The translations under genes were made by a program, and so were the position numbers. Positions 23,681 through 30,775 of a DNA stretch of 30,775 nt are shown here, one piece after another. Origin of the DNA: JBEKYD01 sp049509915 (GTDB lineage: Bacteria; Acidobacteriota; Terriglobia; Bryobacterales; Bryobacteraceae). The notes below the pieces were generated by a model. That model was given only the letters and a program-made list of their open reading frames with translations. It made no database searches and had not been told where the DNA came from. Location of the stretch: assembly GCA_049509915.1 (NCBI GenBank), contig JBEKZL010000173.1:1-30775 (forward strand), read 5' to 3'. Numbering within the stretch: position 1 is the stretch's first letter; every line of letters starts with the position of its first letter.

Positions 23681-25447
23681 TTGCGAGTATCGGTTGTGAT
23701 TTTCTGTTGCGCGGTGGCGCTCGAGCTTTGCTTTGGCCAGGCCGCGGATCGGAGCCTGGAGGGCCGGCGGGCGGAACTCAATCGCCTGCTCGCCGATGAG
23801 TGGGAGTACTCGCTCCGCACGCAGCCTGAATTTGCCACCCAGGTCGGGGATGATCGCTACAACGATCGGCTGAGCGATCTTTCCGACAAGGCGATTGCCG
23901 ACGACCTCCAGCACGCGCGTCAATCGCTGGAGCGCTTCGAAGCCATCGATGCCGCTGGATTTCCGGAGCCGGAGAAGCTCAACCGCTCACTCATGTTGCG
24001 CGGCTTGCGGGAAGCGATCGAGCGGGCGCAGTTCAAGGACTGGGAGATGCCGGCGACCCAATTCGATGGCGTTCACCTGGGCTACGCTTCGCTCGCTTCC
24101 GATACACCGTTCCGCAACGCAAAAGACTACGAGAACTACCTGTCCCGCCTGCGCCAAATCCCGCGCGTTTTCGAGCAGGCTATCGGACACATGCGCGAGG
24201 GACTGCGCGACCACCGCATGCCGCCCCGGTATCTGCTCGAGAAGGTGGCCGGGCAGGCGCAGCAGATTGCCGGCAATCCGCTCGATAAGAGCCCATTCAC
24301 CGAGCCCCTGCGCAAGTTCCCCGATTCCATCCCGGAGGCGGACCGCAAACGATTGCGCGAAGCAATCGAGAGCGAGGTGAAGAATTCGGTCGCTCCGGCG
24401 TATACGAACTTCGCCAAATTCGTTCGCGAAGATTACGCGCCTCACGGGCGGCTCGAACCCGGCGTGTGGGCCCTCCCCGACGGGGAAGCGCGCTATCGCT
24501 TCGCCGTGCGTCACGAGACGACCAGCGATTTCACCGCCGAACAGATTCACCTGCTTGGCCTGAAGAGCGTGACGGAAATTGAAGCCGGGATGCTGACAAT
24601 CGCGAGGGCGCAAGGATACAACGAGCTGAAATCGTTTAACGAACACATTCGGCAGGACCCCAAGCTGCACGCCAGCTCAGGCCGGCAGTTGCTCGACCTG
24701 TACACGCAATATCGCGACCAGATGTACGGGAAGCTGCCGGAGCTATTCGGACGGCTGCCCAAGAACAAGCTGGCCGTCGTGCCGATGGAGTCGTTCCGGA
24801 GCGCCGACGGCGTTCCCGCCGACTATTCGCCGGGCGCCGGAGATGGCTCGCGGCCCGGACGAATCAACGTCAACGAATACGCGCCAGAGAAGCGATTGCT
24901 GCTCAACGTGGAAGCCATCGCTTACCACGAAGGGGTTCCCGGGCATCACCTGCAATTCTCGATTGCGCAGGAACTCACCGGCCTGCCGCCGTTCCGCAGG
25001 TATGCCCTCGATCTGAATGCGTTTACCGAAGGCTGGGCGTTCTACTCGGAGCGGCTGGGAAAAGATATGGGCTTTTATGGCGATCCGTACAGCGACTACG
25101 GCCGCCTGCAGAATGAAATGTGGCGGGCCGTGCGCTGGGTCGTGGACACGGGCGTACACGCCAGGCACTGGACCCGCCAGCAGATGGTCGACTTCTTCCA
25201 CCAGCACACGGCGATGGACGACCAGAATATCGAAACCGAAGTGGATCGCTACATCGCCTGGCCGGCGCAGGCCCTCTCTTACAAGATGGGACAGATGAAG
25301 ATTCTCGAACTGCGCGAACGCGCCCAACGGGAGTTGGGAGCGAAATTCGATCTGCGCGCCTTTCACGACGCCGTGCTCGGCCAGGGCCCGCTGCCGCTCG
25401 ACATGCTGGAGGCGGTGATCGACGAGTGGATCGCGGCCCGGAGATAG
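23681..25447 (+). CDS. DUF885 family protein, putative zinc peptidase
   Basis: A 588-residue protein with an N-terminal signal (MRVSVVIFCCAVALELCFGQ; TTG start 23681, supported by GGAGG nine bases upstream). The DUF885 domain covers nearly the whole chain. Its metal site is visible as AIAYHEGVPGHHLQFSIAQ with His416 and Glu417, followed by LNAFTEGWAFYSERLG, where a third ligand glutamate is expected. Other conserved pieces are RPGRINVNEY and LPLDMLEAVIDEWI. Family members are exported, zinc-dependent and probably peptidases; few have been characterised. It starts 21 bases after the PAP2 gene and may be co-transcribed. It converges with the GH88-like gene. Confidence 0.9.
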   Translation: MRVSVVIFCCAVALELCFGQAADRSLEGRRAELNRLLADEWEYSLRTQPEFATQVGDDRYNDRLSDLSDKAIADDLQHARQSLERFEAIDAAGFPEPEKLNRSLMLRGLREAIERAQFKDWEMPATQFDGVHLGYASLASDTPFRNAKDYENYLSRLRQIPRVFEQAIGHMREGLRDHRMPPRYLLEKVAGQAQQIAGNPLDKSPFTEPLRKFPDSIPEADRKRLREAIESEVKNSVAPAYTNFAKFVREDYAPHGRLEPGVWALPDGEARYRFAVRHETTSDFTAEQIHLLGLKSVTEIEAGMLTIARAQGYNELKSFNEHIRQDPKLHASSGRQLLDLYTQYRDQMYGKLPELFGRLPKNKLAVVPMESFRSADGVPADYSPGAGDGSRPGRINVNEYAPEKRLLLNVEAIAYHEGVPGHHLQFSIAQELTGLPPFRRYALDLNAFTEGWAFYSERLGKDMGFYGDPYSDYGRLQNEMWRAVRWVVDTGVHARHWTRQQMVDFFHQHTAMDDQNIETEVDRYIAWPAQALSYKMGQMKILELRERAQRELGAKFDLRAFHDAVLGQGPLPLDMLEAVIDEWIAARR

Positions 25448-25469
25448 CGCGAACTAAAGCCCCGCCGTC

Positions 25470-26780
25470 TCAAGGCCAGAATTTGAGGTAGGGCTTCTCT
25501 TCGGCCAGGCGCAACAGGTAGAGCGCCAGTTCGCGGGCATGGTAGTCGCCCCACATCGAGGATTCGCCCGGGCCGCCGTCCCAGCCGTTGGGACGGTGAT
25601 AGACGGAGTGAAGGATCAGACCCTGGTGCGACGGGCTGGTGCTCAGGTAGGGGTCGTCGAACAGGGCCGAGCTGACAGTGAGGCCGGCATCGGTGTAGCG
25701 CGATTCGCCCAGGTAGCGGCCCAGCCGCAGCAACCCCTGCGCGGCGACGGCGGCGGAGGAGCTATCCACCGGTTCGTGCGGGTTGAACGGGTCGGCGGGT
25801 TGCGCGCGCCAGTCGCCGAGCGCGGCCAGGCCGGGCGCGCCCGTGTCCCAGTAGGGGATGCCGTCGGCCGCGGTGTTTTCGATATAGAAATCGCAGGTGG
25901 CGCGGGCGGCCTTCTCCATAACCTCGACAAATTCGGCGGGAGGGGCATCGACGGTAGCGAAGAATTCGAGCTGCTCAGCGAAACCGCACATGGCCCAGGC
26001 CAGGCCGCGTGTCCAGGTGGTGAAGGGAGAGTAGCCCTGCTGCGAATTGGGGCAGCGAAAATTGCCGTCGTTGATATTGAAGATGGCCTCGTGCGCCACT
26101 CGCCCCCGCACGTCGTAGGCGTCACGCCCTTCGCCATAAAAGACCGAATAGCGGGCAGTCGCGCGGGCGTGATCCATCAGGCGGTCGAGCAGCGAAATTC
26201 GGCGGTCGTTTTCGCCCATTAACAGGTGCCCCAACCGGTGCGCCACCGCCAGGATACGCAGTGAGCGGATGGTATCGACAAACAGCGAATGCGGCCCGTT
26301 GAAGGAATAGATATAGCCGCCGCCATCGGCCGTCGGCGACCAGCGCGCGGCCTGCACGGCGCCCGAAATCTCGATCGCCAGCTCATAGAACCGCCGCTCC
26401 CAGGGGTTGTCTTCGATGCGCCCCTCCGCCATTAGCCGCAGCAGGTTGCCGTAGGTGCTGAGGTTGTTGAAGCCGTGATCATGCACTCCGGTGTGCGAAA
26501 CATGCGGCGCCATGCACGCGACGGTGCGCGCGCGGCCGGCCTCCAGGAAGTCGCGCTCGCCGGTAGCGTCGAACTGCAGAATCGGCGCGCCGAATTGGAA
26601 ACCCTGCGTCCATTCGGTCCAACCGCGGCTGGTGTAACGGCCTTGAATGGTGACCACGGGCGAGCCCTGTTCGGGCGTCCAGGTTTGGTCGAGCGAATGA
26701 ATCTTGGCGGCCGAAAGTTCGAACAGGCGATGGAGTTTCCCGTGCAGCGCGGCGGGGGTCAAATCGGTCGAGATACGCAT
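25470..26780 (-). CDS. GH88-like unsaturated glucuronyl hydrolase
   Basis: A 436-residue protein of the GH88 (alpha/alpha)6-barrel type, which removes unsaturated uronic acids from oligosaccharides produced by polysaccharide lyases. Motifs are THTGVHDHGFNNLSTYGNLL with Asp101, PHSLFVDTIRSLRIL with Asp169 (the two catalytic acids of the family), FTTWTRGLAWAMCGFAEQL, GIPYWDTGAPGL, DSSSAAVAAQGLLRLGRYL and SMWGDYHARELALYLL near the end. No signal peptide is visible, so it is probably cytoplasmic. Length is a little above the family's usual 370-400. It stands alone 30 bases upstream of the hairpin that ends the nuo operon, transcribed in the same direction. Unsaturated rhamnogalacturonyl (GH105) activity cannot be excluded. 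Confidence 0.85.
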   Translation of the reverse strand: MRISTDLTPAALHGKLHRLFELSAAKIHSLDQTWTPEQGSPVVTIQGRYTSRGWTEWTQGFQFGAPILQFDATGERDFLEAGRARTVACMAPHVSHTGVHDHGFNNLSTYGNLLRLMAEGRIEDNPWERRFYELAIEISGAVQAARWSPTADGGGYIYSFNGPHSLFVDTIRSLRILAVAHRLGHLLMGENDRRISLLDRLMDHARATARYSVFYGEGRDAYDVRGRVAHEAIFNINDGNFRCPNSQQGYSPFTTWTRGLAWAMCGFAEQLEFFATVDAPPAEFVEVMEKAARATCDFYIENTAADGIPYWDTGAPGLAALGDWRAQPADPFNPHEPVDSSSAAVAAQGLLRLGRYLGESRYTDAGLTVSSALFDDPYLSTSPSHQGLILHSVYHRPNGWDGGPGESSMWGDYHARELALYLLRLAEEKPYLKFWP

Positions 26781-26809
26781 GTGTATTCAAGCTGCCGGCG
26801 ATTAAGCGC

Positions 26810-26839
26810 CAGCGTCCGGTCCGGTGCGGCCGGACGCTG
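26810..26839 (-). terminator. Terminator-like hairpin after nuoH
   Basis: CAGCGTCCGG at 26810-26819 pairs perfectly with CCGGACGCTG at 26830-26839; the ten-base loop can fold further (CCG/CGG). It lies 12 bases past the nuoH stop and 30 bases before the GH88-like gene. There is no long U tract, so it may act with Rho or simply stabilise the transcript. Confidence 0.6.
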
Positions 26840-26850
26840 AGTGCTGCCGC

Positions 26851-28029
26851 CTATTTTCCCACCATCCCCAGCACCGCGTTGATCACCACGGCGGCCATGC
26901 CGACCGGAATCGCGATTTTCCAGCCGATGTTCATCAGTTGGTCGTAGCGGAAGCGGGGGAACGTGCCGCGAAACCAGACCAGCACGTAGATGATGGCCGA
27001 AACCTTCAGCAGGAACCAGAACAGGCCGGCCATGAGATGGTTTACCACCGGGATAGTCAGCAGCGCGCCAGTCAGGATCAGGCCGAGGGCGACCACCACC
27101 AGCACTACTTTCTGGCTGGTGTCTCTCAGGGGCCCGACCAGGCGCAGGCTGGCCAGGCCGGAGCCAACGAAGAATATCAGCGGGAAAGCGAAGTTAAGCG
27201 GTATTTCGAGCCATGCCACGTTCGGGAATGGGCGTAGCCAGCCGCCCCAAAACAGCGTCACCGCTACCGAACAAACTACCAGGATATTGCAGTACTCGGC
27301 CAGAAAATAGAGCGCCCAGCGAAAGCCGCTGTATTCGGTATGGAAGCCGGCTACCAGCTCCGATTCGGCTTCCGGCAGATCGAAGGGCGCGCGGTTGGTC
27401 TCCGCGGTGGCGGCGATCAGGTATACGGCGAAGGGCACCAGCATGAAACCGTAATTGGCGAACACGCCCCACACGCCGTGCGCGAGCTGCGCTTTCACGA
27501 TGCCCTGCATGCTCAAGGTGCCCGATACCATGACGGCCGAAAGCAGCGCGAAAGCCAACGCCACTTCGTAACTGACCAACTGCGCCGCGCTGCGCAGCGC
27601 GCCCAGCAGCGAGTAGTGGCTGTTGGACGCCCATCCGCCCAGAATGATGCCGAGGATACCCACCGAAGAAGTGGCCGAGATCACCAGCAGGCCGACATTG
27701 ACGTCCGCGATGTACAGCTTGTCGGTAAACGGCAACACCGCGAAGCCGGTGAGGGAGGTCAAGGTCGAAATCATGGGAGCGAACCAGAACAGCGCGCGGT
27801 CCGCGTCCGTGGGAATAATATCTTCCTTGATGAAAAGCTTGAGGGCGTCGGCGATGGGCTGCAACAGGCCGTGCGGGCCAACCCGCATGGGTCCCAGGCG
27901 CACCTGAAAATCGGCGAGTACCTTGCGCTCCACCAGGGTAAGGTAGCCGGCGACCAGCGGCACCACGCCAATAATCACCACTGTCAGCAGCAGCGGGATG
28001 AAGAGCGGGTTGTTCACAATGGCTTGCAT
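26851..28029 (-). CDS. nuoH: NADH-quinone oxidoreductase subunit H
   Basis: A 392-residue membrane subunit of complex I that joins the peripheral arm to the proton-pumping arm and forms part of the quinone site. The family signatures are intact: TLVERKVLADFQVRLGPMRVGPHGLLQPIADALKLFIKED and AETNRAPFDLPEAESELVAGFHTEYSG, plus VLVWFRGTFPRFRYDQLM near the end. About eight or nine membrane segments are present. It is a little longer than E. coli NuoH (325), with extra length in the second half. It begins 15 bases after the nuoN stop, preceded by GAGG. In the common gene order nuoH lies between nuoG and nuoI; here it follows nuoN. Confidence 0.97.
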   Translation of the reverse strand: MQAIVNNPLFIPLLLTVVIIGVVPLVAGYLTLVERKVLADFQVRLGPMRVGPHGLLQPIADALKLFIKEDIIPTDADRALFWFAPMISTLTSLTGFAVLPFTDKLYIADVNVGLLVISATSSVGILGIILGGWASNSHYSLLGALRSAAQLVSYEVALAFALLSAVMVSGTLSMQGIVKAQLAHGVWGVFANYGFMLVPFAVYLIAATAETNRAPFDLPEAESELVAGFHTEYSGFRWALYFLAEYCNILVVCSVAVTLFWGGWLRPFPNVAWLEIPLNFAFPLIFFVGSGLASLRLVGPLRDTSQKVVLVVVALGLILTGALLTIPVVNHLMAGLFWFLLKVSAIIYVLVWFRGTFPRFRYDQLMNIGWKIAIPVGMAAVVINAVLGMVGK

Positions 28030-28044
28030 AGTTTTACCGGGCCC

Positions 28045-29529
28045 TCATCTCACCAGCGCGGCCCCCGCGAACCGGAGGAACGGCTCGGGATAAATGCCGA
28101 TTCCCAGCGTCAGCGCACCGGCCACGGTTACCGCCAGTCGCACACCGGTGGAAGTGGCCAGTGGCGCTGCCTGTTCCTCGTCGCGCATGAACATGCTGCG
28201 CACGATCTTGAAATAGTAATAAATGGCTACCGCCGCGTAAAGCACGCCAATCACCGCCAGCCCGTAATGGCCGGTTTGGACCAGCGCCAGGAAGATGTAA
28301 TACTTGCCCAGGAAACCGGCTGTGGGCGGAATGCCGGCGAGCGAGAGCAGGAACACCAGCATCAGCACGGCGTAGCCGGGGCTCTTCTGCATCAGCCCGG
28401 CGAAATCGTTGAGGTCTTCGCCGATGATATTCTGCCGGCGCAGCGCTATGATCACGATGAACGCGCCCAGGTTCATGAAAGTGTAGACCAGAAGATAGAC
28501 CAGAATGCCGTTGATGCCGGTGTCGTTGCCGGCTACCAGGCCGAGCAGCATATAGCCGGCATGCGAGATGGAACTGTAGGCCAGCAGGCGCTTGATGTTG
28601 GTCTGGTTGATGGCGGCCAGGTTGCCCAGCGTCAGCGTCATTACGGCTACCACGGCGAGCAGCGGTTCCCAGGCCGCGCGCGCGCTCACCAGCGGGCCCA
28701 TGAAGATGCGCAGCAGAAACGCGATGGACGCGGCCTTGGACGCTACCGAAAGATACGCCGTCACTGTGGTGGGCGCGCCTTCGTAAGCGTCCGGCGCCCA
28801 CATGTGGAAGGGCACGGCGGAAATCTTGAACAACAGGCCGACGGATGTGGTCACCAGGGCCAGGATTACCACCGGGTCCCACGGCGAGCGCTCGCCGATG
28901 GCGGCGGCGATCTCCGACAGCTTGGTCGAACCGGCGATGCCGTAAAGCACGGAGAATCCGTACGCCAGAAAACCGGTGGAAAAAGCGCCCAACAGCAGGT
29001 ACTTGATGGCGGCCTCGTTGGATCGCTGCTCGGTGCGCAAAAAGCCCACCATCACGTAGAAACTCAGCGCCATCAGCTCCAGGCCGATGAACAGGGTGAT
29101 CAGGTCCGTGCCCGTCGCCAGGAAGTACATGCCGCACTGGGCGAACAGAATCAGGCCGTAGTATTCGCCGTGATGCTCGCCGGCGATTTCCAAATATTGA
29201 TACGACACCACGGCGACGATGAGCGCGGCGAAAAGGAAAATCCAGTTGAAGAAGATGCTGAAGTGGTTCACCAGGATGGTGCCGTGAAAACCGTCGAGGG
29301 GGAGACCGTTGGCTCCGCCGGCGGCAAGGTATAGAGTCTGCTTGACTAGTCCGACGCCGGCGCCGATTTCAGCCATCACCACGAACAGCAGTTGCCAGCG
29401 CCGCTGCCGCGCGCCGCCAAAGAAGAAAGCGTCGAAGGCGTCGAACAGCAGAATGGCGCAGCCGAACAACGCCAGCATGATGGCAGGGAGGATGGAGAAA
29501 TGATCGGTGGCGGTGTAAAAGGCGTTCAT
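28045..29529 (-). CDS. nuoN: NADH-quinone oxidoreductase subunit N
   Basis: A 494-residue antiporter-like proton-pumping subunit of complex I, with about fourteen membrane helices. Signatures are GLELMALSFYVMVGFLR, the broken-helix region LFKISAVPFHMWAPDAYEGAPTTVTAYLSVASKAA with its functional lysines, and QTNIKRLLAYSSISHAGYMLLG. ATG 29529 overlaps the nuoM stop (ATGA), so the two are translationally coupled. The open frame on this strand extends upstream through nuoM in a wrong frame and is not coding there. Length and motifs are normal for NuoN (485 in E. coli). Confidence 0.97.
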   Translation of the reverse strand: MNAFYTATDHFSILPAIMLALFGCAILLFDAFDAFFFGGARQRRWQLLFVVMAEIGAGVGLVKQTLYLAAGGANGLPLDGFHGTILVNHFSIFFNWIFLFAALIVAVVSYQYLEIAGEHHGEYYGLILFAQCGMYFLATGTDLITLFIGLELMALSFYVMVGFLRTEQRSNEAAIKYLLLGAFSTGFLAYGFSVLYGIAGSTKLSEIAAAIGERSPWDPVVILALVTTSVGLLFKISAVPFHMWAPDAYEGAPTTVTAYLSVASKAASIAFLLRIFMGPLVSARAAWEPLLAVVAVMTLTLGNLAAINQTNIKRLLAYSSISHAGYMLLGLVAGNDTGINGILVYLLVYTFMNLGAFIVIIALRRQNIIGEDLNDFAGLMQKSPGYAVLMLVFLLSLAGIPPTAGFLGKYYIFLALVQTGHYGLAVIGVLYAAVAIYYYFKIVRSMFMRDEEQAAPLATSTGVRLAVTVAGALTLGIGIYPEPFLRFAGAALVR

Positions 29530-30775
29530 CGGGCGCCTCCCGCTGTATTTACATGGCCAGGTGGGACAGACGATCGCAGTTTGTCGTCTGTCATTCGGCC
29601 CATTGGCGAAAGACTGACAGACGACAAAAAACGATCGTCTGTCCCACCAACTACAGCCGCCTGGGCAAAGTATCCCGGCTTCACCCGTTCCACGATTTCC
29701 GTCACCGGCTGCCGCAGCAAATCGAAGTAAGGCTTGGGATAGACGCCGATCCAGATGGCCCACACGACCAGCGGCGCGAAGACGGCGCATTCGCGGAAGC
29801 TCAAGTCCGGCAGTCCCAGGTTCTTCGGGTTGGTCACCTGGCCCAGCATGGTGCGCTGATAAAGCCAGAGCAGGTAGGCCGCGCCCAGAATCACTCCGGT
29901 TACGGCGAAGACCGCCCAGATGCGGTTGGCCTCGAAGGCGCCCTGCAGAATCGTGAACTCGCCCACGAATCCATTGAGTAGCGGCAAACCAGCGGAACTG
30001 AGCATGGCGAAAGCGAAGATCTTGGCGAAGCGCGGCATGACGTGCGCCAGGCCGCCGTATTCGGCGATTTCCCGCGTGTGCCGACGCTCGTAAATCACCC
30101 CGATCACGAGGAAGAGCATGCCGGTCGAAATACCGTGATTGATCTGCTGCAGCACGCTTCCGGCGATGCCGTTGGGGTTGAGCGAGAAAATACCCAGCGT
30201 GCAGAAGCCCAGGTGGCTGACCGAGGAATACGCCACCAGCTTTTTCCAATCCTGCTGCATCAGGCTGACCAGCGCGCCGTAGACAATGCCGACGATGGAA
30301 AGAGCCGCCAGCACCCGCACGATGGTCTGGTCCATCGAAGCCTGCGGCAGCAGGGGCAGGGAAAAGCGCAGAAACCCGTAAGTGCCCATCTTCAGCAGCA
30401 CCGCCGCCAGAATTACCGAGCCGGCCGTGGGCGCTTCCACGTGGGCGTCCGGCAGCCACGTATGGAACGGGAACATGGGCACTTTGATGGCGAAACCCAG
30501 GAAGAACGCCCAGAACACCCATTGCTGAATTCCCAGCGGAAGCTGCAGCTTCATGAGCTGGGAGATTTCGAAAGTGTAAAAGCCGAATTGCGAAAAGTGC
30601 TGGAAGTAGAGGGTCAGGATGCCCAGCAGCATCAGCACCGAGCCGGCCAGCGTATAGAGGAAGAACTTGATGGCGGCGTAAAGCTTACGGGGACCGCCCC
30701 AGACGCCGATAATAAAGTACATCGGCACCAGCACCAGTTCCCAGAAAATGTAGAACAGGAAGAAATCGAGCGAGA
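29526..30775 (-). CDS. nuoM: NADH-quinone oxidoreductase subunit M, 5' end outside window
   Basis: About 415 C-terminal codons of NuoM are present; the beginning lies beyond base 30775. Visible parts include LDFFLFYIFWELVLVPMYF with the conserved membrane glutamate, and FAIKVPMFPFHTWLPDAHVEAPTAGSVILA with the conserved lysine and the loop typical of the antiporter-like subunits. SVSHLGFCTLGIFSLNPNG and the MFLVIGVIYERRHTREI segment are also normal. The protein should end soon after the last helix (PVTEIVERVKPGYF). Instead the frame reads through an 89-bp palindromic element, adding about 30 residues (GGTDDRFLSSVSLSPMGRM onward), and stops at 29526-29528 in an ATGA overlap with nuoN. The extension is hydrophilic and probably tolerated at the membrane surface. 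Confidence 0.96.
   Translation of the reverse strand, partial: SLDFFLFYIFWELVLVPMYFIIGVWGGPRKLYAAIKFFLYTLAGSVLMLLGILTLYFQHFSQFGFYTFEISQLMKLQLPLGIQQWVFWAFFLGFAIKVPMFPFHTWLPDAHVEAPTAGSVILAAVLLKMGTYGFLRFSLPLLPQASMDQTIVRVLAALSIVGIVYGALVSLMQQDWKKLVAYSSVSHLGFCTLGIFSLNPNGIAGSVLQQINHGISTGMLFLVIGVIYERRHTREIAEYGGLAHVMPRFAKIFAFAMLSSAGLPLLNGFVGEFTILQGAFEANRIWAVFAVTGVILGAAYLLWLYQRTMLGQVTNPKNLGLPDLSFRECAVFAPLVVWAIWIGVYPKPYFDLLRQPVTEIVERVKPGYFAQAAVVGGTDDRFLSSVSLSPMGRMTDDKLRSSVPPGHVNTAGGAR
29560..29648. repeat. 89-bp long-hairpin element inside nuoM 3' end
   Basis: GGTGGGACAGACGATCG at 29560-29576 is the exact reverse complement of 29632-29648. Inside it TTTGTCGTCTGTC (29580-29592) is the exact reverse complement of 29616-29628, and TTCG/CGAA closes the loop further. 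About 34 base pairs can form in 89 bases. The left arm resembles the repeat at 19632, so this is probably a member of a dispersed, REP- or MITE-like family. It is read in frame by nuoM without stops. Confidence 0.88.

Noticed and set aside
27340..29334. A 664-residue plus-strand open frame
   Set aside because: It is antisense to nuoH and nuoN, rich in His/Gln/Arg/Gly as expected for an antisense frame of membrane proteins, and matches no family.
28045..30522. An 825-residue minus-strand fusion upstream of nuoN
   Set aside because: Residues before MNAFYTATDHF are an out-of-frame reading of nuoM; nuoN starts at 29529.

Overview
This 30.8-kb, GC-rich window looks like chromosomal DNA of an acidobacterium, most likely a Solibacter/Bryobacter-type soil or sediment organism. 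That assignment is inferred from gene content: Solibacter-style secreted repeat proteins (MBG-like Ig domains, FG-GAP propellers, a recurring C-terminal domain with a PCR-x-x-DTR motif), a Tat-exported Gfo/Idh oxidoreductase, a sulfatase, GH29 and GH88 enzymes, and short palindromic repeats. No rRNA, tRNA, CRISPR array, transposase or phage gene was seen.

Layout. 1-1197 has no intact gene. It holds a 47-bp tandem repeat, a hairpin, a module of 10-bp-phased TGCACAA repeats, and a truncated copy of a glycosyltransferase 3' end. 1198-1705 is a ParE/RelE-type toxin-antitoxin pair (minus strand). 1740-2192 repeats the hairpin and TGCACAA module. 2193-6684 is a tightly coupled minus-strand operon (TPR protein, MFS transporter, glycosyltransferase) with 4-bp overlaps. 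6895-12890 carries two tandem secreted repeat proteins that share almost the same three-domain C-terminus; both are interrupted by frameshifts, and the first also by a stop codon. 13162-14407 is a core block: rpmI, rplT, a small coiled-coil protein and zapA. A frameshifted small secreted protein (14531-14891) and a STAS anti-anti-sigma protein (15000-15407) follow.

15452-26780 is mainly carbohydrate oriented: an L-rhamnose mutarotase, an exported oxidoreductase, a sulfatase, a GH29 alpha-L-fucosidase and a GH88-like unsaturated uronyl hydrolase. Set among these are a membrane protein and a plus-strand trio (START-like protein, PAP2 phosphatase, DUF885 zinc peptidase-like protein). Together the sugar enzymes suggest scavenging of a sulfated, fucose- or rhamnose- and uronic-acid-containing polysaccharide; that is inference.

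26851-30775 is the distal part of a complex I operon on the minus strand in the order nuoM (5' end outside the window), nuoN, nuoH. An 89-bp long-hairpin element lies inside the 3' end of the nuoM reading frame and supplies part of its C-terminus.

Most notable signals: the 10-bp-phased TGCACAA modules next to a duplicated glycosyltransferase tail that brackets a TA pair; clustered lesions in secreted-protein genes only; an in-frame palindromic element in nuoM; and a deleted receiver-domain remnant at 15838.
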